From Elioraea sp964533585 (GTDB lineage Bacteria; Pseudomonadota; Alphaproteobacteria; Acetobacterales; Acetobacteraceae): a stretch of 64,000 nucleotides of DNA. Shown in pieces: positions 28,621 through 36,060 of the stretch (the stretch's first letter is position 1; the number at the start of each line of letters is the position of its first letter). Location: positions 1 to 64,000 of the forward strand of contig CAZHMM010000004.1 in the NCBI GenBank assembly GCA_964533585.1. The letters are read 5' to 3'. Below the pieces are notes generated by a model. That model was not told the origin of the DNA. It made no database searches and was given only the letters and a program-made list of their open reading frames with translations. The position numbers and the translations under genes are program-made.

Positions 28621-30237
28621 CTACTTCACCGCCGTATTGTAGGCAACCCGCCGCGCGCTCTGCTTGATGTCCTTCAGCGCCGCGCCGACCGCCAGCAGGC
28701 GGACCTGCTGGAAGGCGTAGATGAACGGCCCCTCCTGCATGAAGCGGCGCTGCATCGCATGGTACATCAGGATGCGCTGCTCCGGGTCGCGCTCGCGGCG
28801 TGCGGCCATCACCGCCTCGTTCATCGAGGGGTCGTAATACCCAGCCCGCCAGGAAAGATACATCGTCTGCCGCGCCTCAGGCCGCGGGTCGGGATTGTAG
28901 ATGTGGCGGATCGCATTCGCGTCCGCATCCTCATAACCGGGAGTCCAGGCCGAGATGGCGAACGCGAAGTTCTTGTCCCGCGTGCGGCTGATCACCTGCG
29001 AGTAGGCCATCTGCTCGAGTTCGATCCGGATGCCCACCTGCGCCGCGTTGCCTTGCAGGTGCTGGACGATCTCCGGGTACGGGAAGCCCGAGCCGTGGAT
29101 CAGCCGGATCGTGAACCCGTTCGGGTGGCCCGCCTTCGCCAGATGCGCGCGCGCCTTGTCGAGATCGAGCCCGAAGGGAACGCCCTCCTCCGCCGGAAGG
29201 GCGCCGAACGCACCCTGCGGGGCGAAGCTGTTCCAGGCGCGCCCGGCATAGCGCATCACCGTCCGCTCGAGCCCGCGATAGTCGATCAGCCAGCGCAGCG
29301 CCATCCGCACATCGGCATTGCCGGCGATCGGGTCGTCCATATTGGCGGTGATGTACCAGAGTTGCTGACGCAGCGCCGACAGCAGCCGCAGATTGGCATG
29401 CGCATCCACCCCGGCGCTGTCCTCGCCGTTCAGGTCACGCGCGATGTCGATGTCGCCGCGTTCGAGCAGCAGCCGCTGCGCCGCACTCTCGGGGATGTGG
29501 CGGATGATGATGCGGCGCATCGGCGCCTCACCCCGCCAATGGCCTGGGTTGCGCTCCAGGATCACCGTGTCCGACGCCGTCCAGCGCGTGAGCCGATATG
29601 GGCCCACGCAGGCGAGATTGGTGCGCAGCCAGGCATTGCCGTGATCAGGCTTGCCGTCGGTGCGCGTGCCGAAATGCGGCTCGATCGCCCTGCGGTCGAG
29701 CACGATGCCCTGGCGACCGGCGAAGACCGAGAGGAACAGCGACGGCGGCCAGGCTTCGGGCAGGGTCACCTGCAAGGTGTGCTCGTCGAGCGCGCGCACC
29801 TGCTCCTCGATCGTGTCGGTCGAGAGGCCCCATTGCCCGAGCGTGGCGGCGTTGCCGAAGCCGAGCCACATCACGCGCCGGATGCTCCAGGCGGCATCCT
29901 CGGCCGTGACGGGATTGCCTGACGGGTGCTTCAGCCCGCGGCGGAGATGGAAGGTGTAGGTCTTGCCGTCCTCGCTGATGTCCCAGCGCTCCGCCAGGCC
30001 GGGCAGCAGCTTGTTGGAATCGTCGGGTTCGAAGGCGACGAGTTGGTCGCAGACATTGTTGACGATCTCGTCGGTGACGACCTCGCCGATCTGGGCGGGG
30101 TCCATGGTCAGGATCGCGTCGATGTTCCAGGCCATCACCAGGGCATCGCGCGGCGTGCGCGTCTGCGCATCGGCCGTCGCGCATGACATGACCGCCGCGG
30201 CCGACGCGGCCAGCAGGATTCTTCGCGCTCTGCGCAT
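28621..30237 (-). CDS. Peptide-type ABC transporter substrate-binding protein (copy 2)
   Basis: Tandem paralogue of the preceding gene, also 538 residues and SBP_bac_5 family. Signal peptide about 1-25 (SAAAVMSCATADAQ), then TRTPRDALVMAWNIDAIL, identical to copy 1 over this stretch, GLAERWDISEDGKTYTFHLR and GAFGALPAEEGVP. A GGAGG Shine-Dalgarno sits about 7 bp before ATG 30237. Being first in the operon it probably carries the main promoter. Differences from copy 1 concentrate at YLVDYQGLE/WLIDYRGLE-type substitutions and around the C-terminal lobe, suggesting different ligands for one permease. Confidence 0.9.
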   Translation of the reverse strand: MRRARRILLAASAAAVMSCATADAQTRTPRDALVMAWNIDAILTMDPAQIGEVVTDEIVNNVCDQLVAFEPDDSNKLLPGLAERWDISEDGKTYTFHLRRGLKHPSGNPVTAEDAAWSIRRVMWLGFGNAATLGQWGLSTDTIEEQVRALDEHTLQVTLPEAWPPSLFLSVFAGRQGIVLDRRAIEPHFGTRTDGKPDHGNAWLRTNLACVGPYRLTRWTASDTVILERNPGHWRGEAPMRRIIIRHIPESAAQRLLLERGDIDIARDLNGEDSAGVDAHANLRLLSALRQQLWYITANMDDPIAGNADVRMALRWLIDYRGLERTVMRYAGRAWNSFAPQGAFGALPAEEGVPFGLDLDKARAHLAKAGHPNGFTIRLIHGSGFPYPEIVQHLQGNAAQVGIRIELEQMAYSQVISRTRDKNFAFAISAWTPGYEDADANAIRHIYNPDPRPEARQTMYLSWRAGYYDPSMNEAVMAARRERDPEQRILMYHAMQRRFMQEGPFIYAFQQVRLLAVGAALKDIKQSARRVAYNTAVK

Positions 30238-30292
30238 GTGGTGCCTCCGCCATCCAGGGACTGGGCGCCCCGGTCTGGCGCCCACGCGCGGA

Positions 30293-30321
30293 TTGCGGCA
30301 CAGCTTTGTCCCCCGCCGCAA
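30293..30321. promoter_or_regulatory. Inverted repeat in the divergent promoter of binding-protein copy 2 and a serine hydrolase
   Basis: TTGCGGC, 15 bases, GCCGCAA. Together with flanking bases it matches the element at 28558-28585 (shared block CGGATTGCGGCACAGCTT). It lies about 56 bp from the ATG of the binding protein and 34 bp from the divergent hydrolase start, a place from which one regulator could control both. Confidence 0.5.
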
Positions 30322-30354
30322 GTCTTTCCTGTGCGCGGCGCCGATGGAGGGATG

Positions 30355-31359
30355 ATGGACGCGATCAGCGATACCGCCTGGCCGGGGACGGCCTGGGACG
30401 CGTGGCCGGACGCGGCGGCAGCGGGCTTCGATGCGGCGTCGCTCGGCCGGGCGCTCGCGCGCGCCGAGGCTGCGGGCAGTGCCGCTGTGCTGGTGGTGCG
30501 CGACGGGCGGCTCGCGGCAAGCTTCGGCGAGCCCGCACGCAAGCTGCCCTGCCACTCGATCCGCAAGAGCCTGCTCTGTGCGCTGATCGGCATCGCCGTC
30601 GAGGACGGCAGGATCGACCTCTCGGCCAGCCTCGAGGGTCTCGGCATCGACGACCACGATCGGCTGTCGGCGATCGAACGCACCGCCACCGTCTATGACC
30701 TGCTGACCGCGCGCTCCGGCATCATGCACCCGACCGGCTACGAGAGCGCGCGCATGCGCCGGATCAAGCCGCCGCGCCACCTGCACGCGCCAACCACGCG
30801 CTGGACATACAACAACTGGGACTTCAACACGCTCGGCACGATCTACGAGCAGTGCACGGGCGAGACGATCCCCGCGGCCTTTGCGCGCCTGATTGCCGCA
30901 CCGCTGGGGATGGAGGATTTCTCGCTCGCCGCTGACCCACCCGATGCCGGGCATATCGGCTTCGCCGAGACCGCGCACCGCGCCTACCCGTTCACCATGA
31001 CCGCACGCGACCTTGCCCGGTTCGGCCTGCTCTGGCTGCGCCAGGGGCGCTGGCGCGAGCGACAGATCGTGCCCGCACGCTGGGTGCAGAACAGCGTCCA
31101 GCCGGTGAGCGAGGCCGGGCACGAGGGCGCCTATGGCTATATGTGGTGGGTGTGCCGCCAGGGCGTGATGTACCCCAATGTCATCCTGCCAGCGGATGCC
31201 TATGCCGCGCGCGGCGTCGGCGGGCATGTGGTGTTCGTCGTGCCCTCGCTCGATCTGGTCGTGGTGCATCGCGCCGACACCGCCGTGCAGCCGATCCGTG
31301 AGGTGAATTCCTTCACGCTCGGCCCGATCCTGGAGGGTATCGTCAACGCCGCGGAATGA
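30355..31359 (+). CDS. Serine hydrolase of the class C beta-lactamase family
   Basis: Penicillin-binding-protein-like hydrolase, probably an amidase or esterase such as those acting on linear amides or D-peptides. 334 residues. The catalytic SxxK is SIRK at residues 68-71 and the YxN motif is YNN at 152; RGVGGHVVFVVP near the C-terminus is in the place of the third motif. No signal peptide, so cytosolic. ATG 30355 follows GGAGG by four bases; ATG 30352 is too close. Transcribed divergently from the peptide ABC operon and ahead of a sugar-type ABC operon, so it probably processes a transported compound. Confidence 0.83.
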   Translation: MDAISDTAWPGTAWDAWPDAAAAGFDAASLGRALARAEAAGSAAVLVVRDGRLAASFGEPARKLPCHSIRKSLLCALIGIAVEDGRIDLSASLEGLGIDDHDRLSAIERTATVYDLLTARSGIMHPTGYESARMRRIKPPRHLHAPTTRWTYNNWDFNTLGTIYEQCTGETIPAAFARLIAAPLGMEDFSLAADPPDAGHIGFAETAHRAYPFTMTARDLARFGLLWLRQGRWRERQIVPARWVQNSVQPVSEAGHEGAYGYMWWVCRQGVMYPNVILPADAYAARGVGGHVVFVVPSLDLVVVHRADTAVQPIREVNSFTLGPILEGIVNAAE

Positions 31360-31439
31360 CCTGGCGCACGGCTCCGTGAAGCCGCGGCGGTTCCGCGACC
31401 GGCCTCCCCGGCTATGATCACCTTCGGGAGGACCGAAGG

Positions 31440-32702
31440 ATGAGGACACGCCTGCTCGCGGCCACCCTTGCCGTCTTCGCCTGGGGCGCGGCAGAGGCGC
31501 GCACGACCGTCACGATCGCCTGCGGCTCGGTCGGGATCGAGGCGCAGCTCTGCCGCGAAGGGGCGGAGGCGTGGGCCGAGCACACCGGCAACGCGGTGTC
31601 GCTGGTCTCGACCCCGCCGAGCGCGACCGACCGGCTCGCGCTGTTCCAGCAGCTGCTCGCCGCGCGCTCGGGCGACATCGACGTGTTCCAGGTGGACGTG
31701 GTGTGGCCCGGCATGCTGGCCGCGCATCTGGCGGATCTCTCCGAACACGTCGACCGGGCGATCATTGCGGCGCATTTCCCGGCGCTCGTCGCCAACAACA
31801 CGGTGAACGCGCGGCTCGTCGCAATGCCGTGGTTCACCAATGCGGGCCTGCTCTACTACCGACGCGACCTGCTGGAGAAGCATGGCCGATCGGTGCCGAC
31901 CACCTGGGCCGAACTGGAGCAGACCGCGCGCACGATCATGCAGGCGGAACGCGCGGGCGGACGCGAGCGCCTGTGGGGGTTCGTGTTCCAGGCGCGCGCC
32001 TATGAGGGGCTGACCGTGAATGCGCTCGAATGGCTCGACAGCCATGGCGGCGGGCGCATCGTCGAGCAGGACGGCCGGATCACCGTCGACAACCCGCGCG
32101 CGGCTGCGGCACTGGCGCGCGCGGCCGGCTGGATCGGCACGATCGCGCCGCGCGGCGTTCTGACCTATGCCGAGGAAGAGGCGCGCGGCGTGTTCCAGAC
32201 CGGCGATGCCGTGTTCATGCGCAACTGGCCCTATGCCTGGCCGCTCGCCAATGCCGAGGACAGCCCTGTGCGCGGCAAGGTCGGCGTCGCCGTGCTGCCG
32301 AAGGCCGAGGGCGGGCGTCTCACCGCCGGCCTCGGCGGCGAGATGCTCGCCGTCTCGCGCTACTCGACGCGCGTGGAGGCGGCGGTCGATCTCGTCCGCT
32401 TCCTCACCTCGGCCGAGGAGCAGAAGCGGCGCGCGATCAAGGGCGGGTTCAACCCCACCCTCGCGCCGCTCTATGACGATGCCGAGGTGCTCGCCGCCAA
32501 CCCGTTCCTCGGCGAGCTGCGCGAGGTGTTCGTGGCGGCGGTCGCGCGCCCGTCCGATGCCACCGGCGCGCGCTACAACCAGGTATCGGCGGCGTTCTAC
32601 AACGCGGTGCATGCGGTGCTGTCCGGCGACGCGCAGGCCGGCCCTGCCCTGGCCCGGCTGGAGCGCACCTTGACACGGCTGCGGCGCGGCGATCGCTGGT
32701 GA
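31440..32702 (+). CDS. Sugar-type ABC transporter substrate-binding protein
   Basis: Periplasmic binding protein of the SBP_bac_1 family (MalE/ThuE-like). Signal peptide about 1-21 (ending AAEART). Motifs seen: DIDVFQVDVVWPGMLAAHL, PWFTNAGLLYYRRDLLEKHG, VPTTWAELEQTA and AVFMRNWPYAW, close to trehalose/maltose-type proteins of alphaproteobacteria. 420 residues. An AGGACC sequence precedes ATG 31440. The next gene's GTG overlaps its stop. Ligand is unknown; context suggests it may not be a plain sugar. Confidence 0.88.
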   Translation: MRTRLLAATLAVFAWGAAEARTTVTIACGSVGIEAQLCREGAEAWAEHTGNAVSLVSTPPSATDRLALFQQLLAARSGDIDVFQVDVVWPGMLAAHLADLSEHVDRAIIAAHFPALVANNTVNARLVAMPWFTNAGLLYYRRDLLEKHGRSVPTTWAELEQTARTIMQAERAGGRERLWGFVFQARAYEGLTVNALEWLDSHGGGRIVEQDGRITVDNPRAAAALARAAGWIGTIAPRGVLTYAEEEARGVFQTGDAVFMRNWPYAWPLANAEDSPVRGKVGVAVLPKAEGGRLTAGLGGEMLAVSRYSTRVEAAVDLVRFLTSAEEQKRRAIKGGFNPTLAPLYDDAEVLAANPFLGELREVFVAAVARPSDATGARYNQVSAAFYNAVHAVLSGDAQAGPALARLERTLTRLRRGDRW

Positions 32703-33589
32703 GGCGCTCTCTCGCGGCGCAGCGGGGACGCGATGCCGGCTGGTTCCTGCTGCCGCTGCTGGTCGCGCTGCTGATCGTTGCGGGCTGGCCGCTCGCGCGC
32801 ACGATCTGGCTCTCCTTCACCGATGCCTCGCTCGCGGGCGGCGCACACGACTTCGTCGGCCTGGAGAACTACGCCTTCCTGATCGACGACCCGGACTGGT
32901 GGCGCGCGGTGGGCAACACGCTGGTGTTCGCCAGCATCTCGGTCGCGCTCGAAACCGCGCTCGGACTCGGCATCGCGCTGGTGCTGGATTCGCAGATCCG
33001 TGGCCGCGGCGTGCTGCGCGCAGCCGTGCTGGTGCCCTGGGCGATCCCGACGGTCGTCTCCGCCCAGCTCTGGGCGTGGATGCTGCATGACCAGTACGGC
33101 GTCATCAACGATGTGCTGCTCGGGCTCGGCGTGATCGACGCCCCGCGGGCCTGGCTCGCCGACCGCACGCTGGCGATGGCCTCGGTGATCGCCGTCGATG
33201 TGTGGAAAACGACACCGTTCATGGTGCTGCTGCTGCTCGCCGCCCTCCAGACCGTGCCGGTCGAGCTGCACGAGGCGGCACAGATGGACGGTGCGGGCGC
33301 GATCCGCCGCTTCATGGTCGTCACGCTGCCGGTGATCCGGCCGGCGCTGCTGGTCGCGGTGATCTTCCGCAGCCTGGATGCGCTGCGCATCTTCGATCTG
33401 ATCTACGTGATGGTCGGCAATGCGAGCGCGACCGCCACCATGGCGGTCTATGCGCGCCAGCACATGGTGGACTTCCAGGATGCGGGTTACGGCTCGGCAG
33501 CCTCGACCCTGCTGTTCGCGGTGATCGCGCTCGCCACCGCCCTCTTCATCACGCTGGGGCGGCTCACCGCGCCGCCGGCAGCACGATGA
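32699..33589 (+). CDS. Sugar-type ABC transporter permease (MalF/ThuF-like)
   Basis: Six-helix inner-membrane permease, 296 residues from GTG 32699. N-terminal helix FLLPLLVALLIVAGWPL, then the periplasmic FVGLENYAFLIDDPDWWRAV typical of MalF/UgpA relatives, and the EAA loop VELHEAAQMDGAGAIRRFMV that contacts the ATPase. Its start overlaps the binding-protein stop and its stop overlaps the next ATG, so the three genes are translationally coupled. Confidence 0.9.
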   Translation: MRRSLAAQRGRDAGWFLLPLLVALLIVAGWPLARTIWLSFTDASLAGGAHDFVGLENYAFLIDDPDWWRAVGNTLVFASISVALETALGLGIALVLDSQIRGRGVLRAAVLVPWAIPTVVSAQLWAWMLHDQYGVINDVLLGLGVIDAPRAWLADRTLAMASVIAVDVWKTTPFMVLLLLAALQTVPVELHEAAQMDGAGAIRRFMVVTLPVIRPALLVAVIFRSLDALRIFDLIYVMVGNASATATMAVYARQHMVDFQDAGYGSAASTLLFAVIALATALFITLGRLTAPPAAR

Positions 33590-34425
33590 GCCGGCGCACG
33601 CGCAAGCGGCTTGGCCAAGCCGCGCTCTATGCGATCGCGGCTGTGATCCTGCTCTACACGCTGTTCCCGTTCGTCTGGGCGGTCAGCACCTCGCTGAAGT
33701 CCGGCAGCGCGATCTTCGACACCGCGCTGATCCCGGCCGATCCGCGCTGGGACAACTACATCGAGGTGTTCCGCGAGCAACCTTTCGGCTTGAACATCCT
33801 CAACTCGATCATCGTCGCGACCAGCACGGTGCTGCTGTCCCTCGCCCTCGGTCTGACCGCGGCGCATGCGCTCGGGCGCGTCGATTTCCGCGGCCGCGCA
33901 TTGCTGCTCGTCACCGTGCTCGGCGTGTCGATGTTCCCGCAGGTCGCCGTGCTGTCCGGGCTGTTCGAGCTCGTACGCTGGCTCGGCCTCTACAACACGC
34001 TGCCGGCGCTCACCTTCAGCTACCTGATCTTCACCCTGCCGTTCACCGTCTGGGTGCTGACCACCTTCGTGCGGGCGCTGCCCGTCGAGCTCGAGGAGGC
34101 GGCGATGATTGACGGCGCCTCGTCATGGATGGTGCTGACGCGCGTGTTCCTGCCGCTGCTCGCCCCGGCGATGGTGACGACGGGTCTGCTCGCCTTCATC
34201 GCCGCCTGGAACGAGTTCCTGTTCGCGCTGACCTTCACGCTGACCGACGAGCGGCGCACCGTGCCGGTGGCGATCGCGCTGATCAGCGGCGCGAGCGCGT
34301 TCGAAGTGCCGTGGGGCCGGATCATGGCCGCCTCGGTCACCGTCACCGTGCCGCTGATCCTGCTCGTGCTGGTGTTCCAGCGCCGCATCGTCGCCGGGCT
34401 TACCGCCGGGGCGGTGAAGGGCTAG
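33586..34425 (+). CDS. Sugar-type ABC transporter permease (MalG/ThuG-like)
   Basis: Partner permease of 279 residues. Motifs: LYTLFPFVWAVSTSLKSGSA at the N-terminus, PFTVWVLTTFVRALPVELEE and the EAA loop ELEEAAMIDGASSWMVLTRV. ATG 33586 overlaps the preceding stop (ATGA). No ATPase gene follows: the next gene, 32 bp on, encodes a hydrolase. The importer must borrow a MsmK/UgpC-type ATPase from elsewhere in the genome. Confidence 0.9.
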   Translation: MSRRTRKRLGQAALYAIAAVILLYTLFPFVWAVSTSLKSGSAIFDTALIPADPRWDNYIEVFREQPFGLNILNSIIVATSTVLLSLALGLTAAHALGRVDFRGRALLLVTVLGVSMFPQVAVLSGLFELVRWLGLYNTLPALTFSYLIFTLPFTVWVLTTFVRALPVELEEAAMIDGASSWMVLTRVFLPLLAPAMVTTGLLAFIAAWNEFLFALTFTLTDERRTVPVAIALISGASAFEVPWGRIMAASVTVTVPLILLVLVFQRRIVAGLTAGAVKG

Positions 34426-34457
34426 GCTCCGCCGTCCCCGACACCCAGGATGCCTCC

Positions 34458-36053
34458 ATGACCGACTTCGATGCCGCGCTCGCCACGCTCTTTTCCGACT
34501 GGGCGCCCGACGAGCCCGGCGGTGTGGCTGCCGTGCTGCACGGCAACCAGGTCGTGGCCCGCCGCGCCTTCGGCCTCGCCTCGCTCGAGCATGGGCTGGC
34601 GAACACACTGACCAGCCGGTTCCACATCGCGTCCGTGACCAAGACCTTCGTCGGCGCGGCGCTGGCGATGCTCGCGCATCAGGGACGGCTCGATCTCGAC
34701 GCCGATGTGCGCGCGATCATTCCCGAACTCGCGGTGCCGGGGCCGATCACGCTGCGCCGGCTTGCCGGCATGACGGCCGGACTCCGTGACGCGATGGAAA
34801 TGATGAAGCTGCGCGGCGTCTGGTACCGCTATCCGCGCTGCGGGGCTGACCTGATGGGCCTCGCGCTGGCGCAGACCGAGCCGAGCTATCCGGCTGGCGA
34901 GCGCTATGTCTACACCAACATCCAGTTCAACCTCTGCGCGCTTGCCATCGAGCGCGCCGTCGGCAAGCCATTCGCGGCGGCGCTCGACGAACTGATCCTC
35001 GTACCGCTCGGCATGACGCGCACGCTGATCCGCGATGACCCCGAGACGGTCACCGGTGGACTCGCCCACCCCTACATCAGGGATTCGGGCACCTGGCGGC
35101 GCGGCGCCTGGGCCTTTGGCATCTCCGGCGCTGGTGGGCTGGTGAGCGATCTCGACGACCTGATCCGCTGGAACCTCGCGCTGCGTGACGGCGCGGTGAA
35201 CGGCGTGCCGATCTCGGCCATGACCGCGCGGGGGATGCTCGCCGATGGCACAACGACGAATTACGGGCTGGGCCTGGGCATCCGCACCTGGCGCGGCCTC
35301 ACCGTCTGGGTGCATGGCGGCAGCCTGCCCGGCTACAAGGCGAATTTCGCCCGCGTGCCCGAGCGCGATCTCGGCTTCGTGCTGCTGTCGAACCGCGATG
35401 ATGCCGATCCCTATGCGCGGCTGCGGCGGCTCCTGGAACTCACCCTCGGCGAGTCGGTTCCGGCACCGCCCGTTCCGGATACGGGGCTCGACGGCGCCAC
35501 GCTTGCGGCGCTCGCCGGCACCTTCGTCGACACCGTCTCGGGCGAGCCCTTGACGCTGACCCGGACCGAAGCCGGGCTTTCGGCCGACAAGCTCGGCTTC
35601 TCGCTGTCTCTCGCTCCGCAGGGCAATGGCGTGTTCCACGATGGATGGGCGAATTTCGACACCTCGATCCGCGTCGAGACGGCGGCGGGCGGGCCGCGCC
35701 TCTCTGTCGATTTCGGCGGTCAGCGTGGCGTCTATCTGCCGGCGAACCCGCCTGTGCTCTCGGACGCCGAGCGTGCGGCCTATGCCGGACGCTATGTCTG
35801 TCCCGCGCTCGCGACCGAGCATACGGTGTTCGAGCGCAACGGATCGCTCGTGGTCCGATTCGGCCCCGCCTACCACGAGGAGGCGGAACTCCCGCTCAGC
35901 CCGCTCGCCGCCGATACGTTCTCCGGCAAGACCGGCCGGCCGGGCTGGGTGAGCCAGCACGTGCTGCGCTTCACCCGCGCCGGCGGCGGCGTGACCGGCT
36001 ACCGGATCAGCAGCGACCGGCTGAAGGATATCGCCTTCCTGCGCGTGGTCTGA
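34458..36053 (+). CDS. D-aminopeptidase-like serine hydrolase (class C beta-lactamase fold plus two barrel domains)
   Basis: 531 residues, close to the 520 of Ochrobactrum D-aminopeptidase DAP, which removes N-terminal D-residues from peptides. Catalytic residues line up in order and spacing with that enzyme as I recall it: SVTK (S59, K62), YTN (Y152) and HGG (H286). A beta-lactamase-like domain fills residues 1-340; the remainder, with GTFVDTVSGEPLTLTR and AGRYVCPALATEHTV, resembles the two lipocalin-like barrels that restrict substrate size. No signal peptide. It follows the two sugar-type permeases by 32 bp and probably acts on what they import. Confidence 0.82.
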   Translation: MTDFDAALATLFSDWAPDEPGGVAAVLHGNQVVARRAFGLASLEHGLANTLTSRFHIASVTKTFVGAALAMLAHQGRLDLDADVRAIIPELAVPGPITLRRLAGMTAGLRDAMEMMKLRGVWYRYPRCGADLMGLALAQTEPSYPAGERYVYTNIQFNLCALAIERAVGKPFAAALDELILVPLGMTRTLIRDDPETVTGGLAHPYIRDSGTWRRGAWAFGISGAGGLVSDLDDLIRWNLALRDGAVNGVPISAMTARGMLADGTTTNYGLGLGIRTWRGLTVWVHGGSLPGYKANFARVPERDLGFVLLSNRDDADPYARLRRLLELTLGESVPAPPVPDTGLDGATLAALAGTFVDTVSGEPLTLTRTEAGLSADKLGFSLSLAPQGNGVFHDGWANFDTSIRVETAAGGPRLSVDFGGQRGVYLPANPPVLSDAERAAYAGRYVCPALATEHTVFERNGSLVVRFGPAYHEEAELPLSPLAADTFSGKTGRPGWVSQHVLRFTRAGGGVTGYRISSDRLKDIAFLRVV

Positions 36054-36060
36054 CGCGTCG

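Noticed and set aside
27319..29922. An 867-codon open frame antisense to both binding proteins
   Set aside because: Its internal repetition simply mirrors the tandem paralogues on the minus strand.
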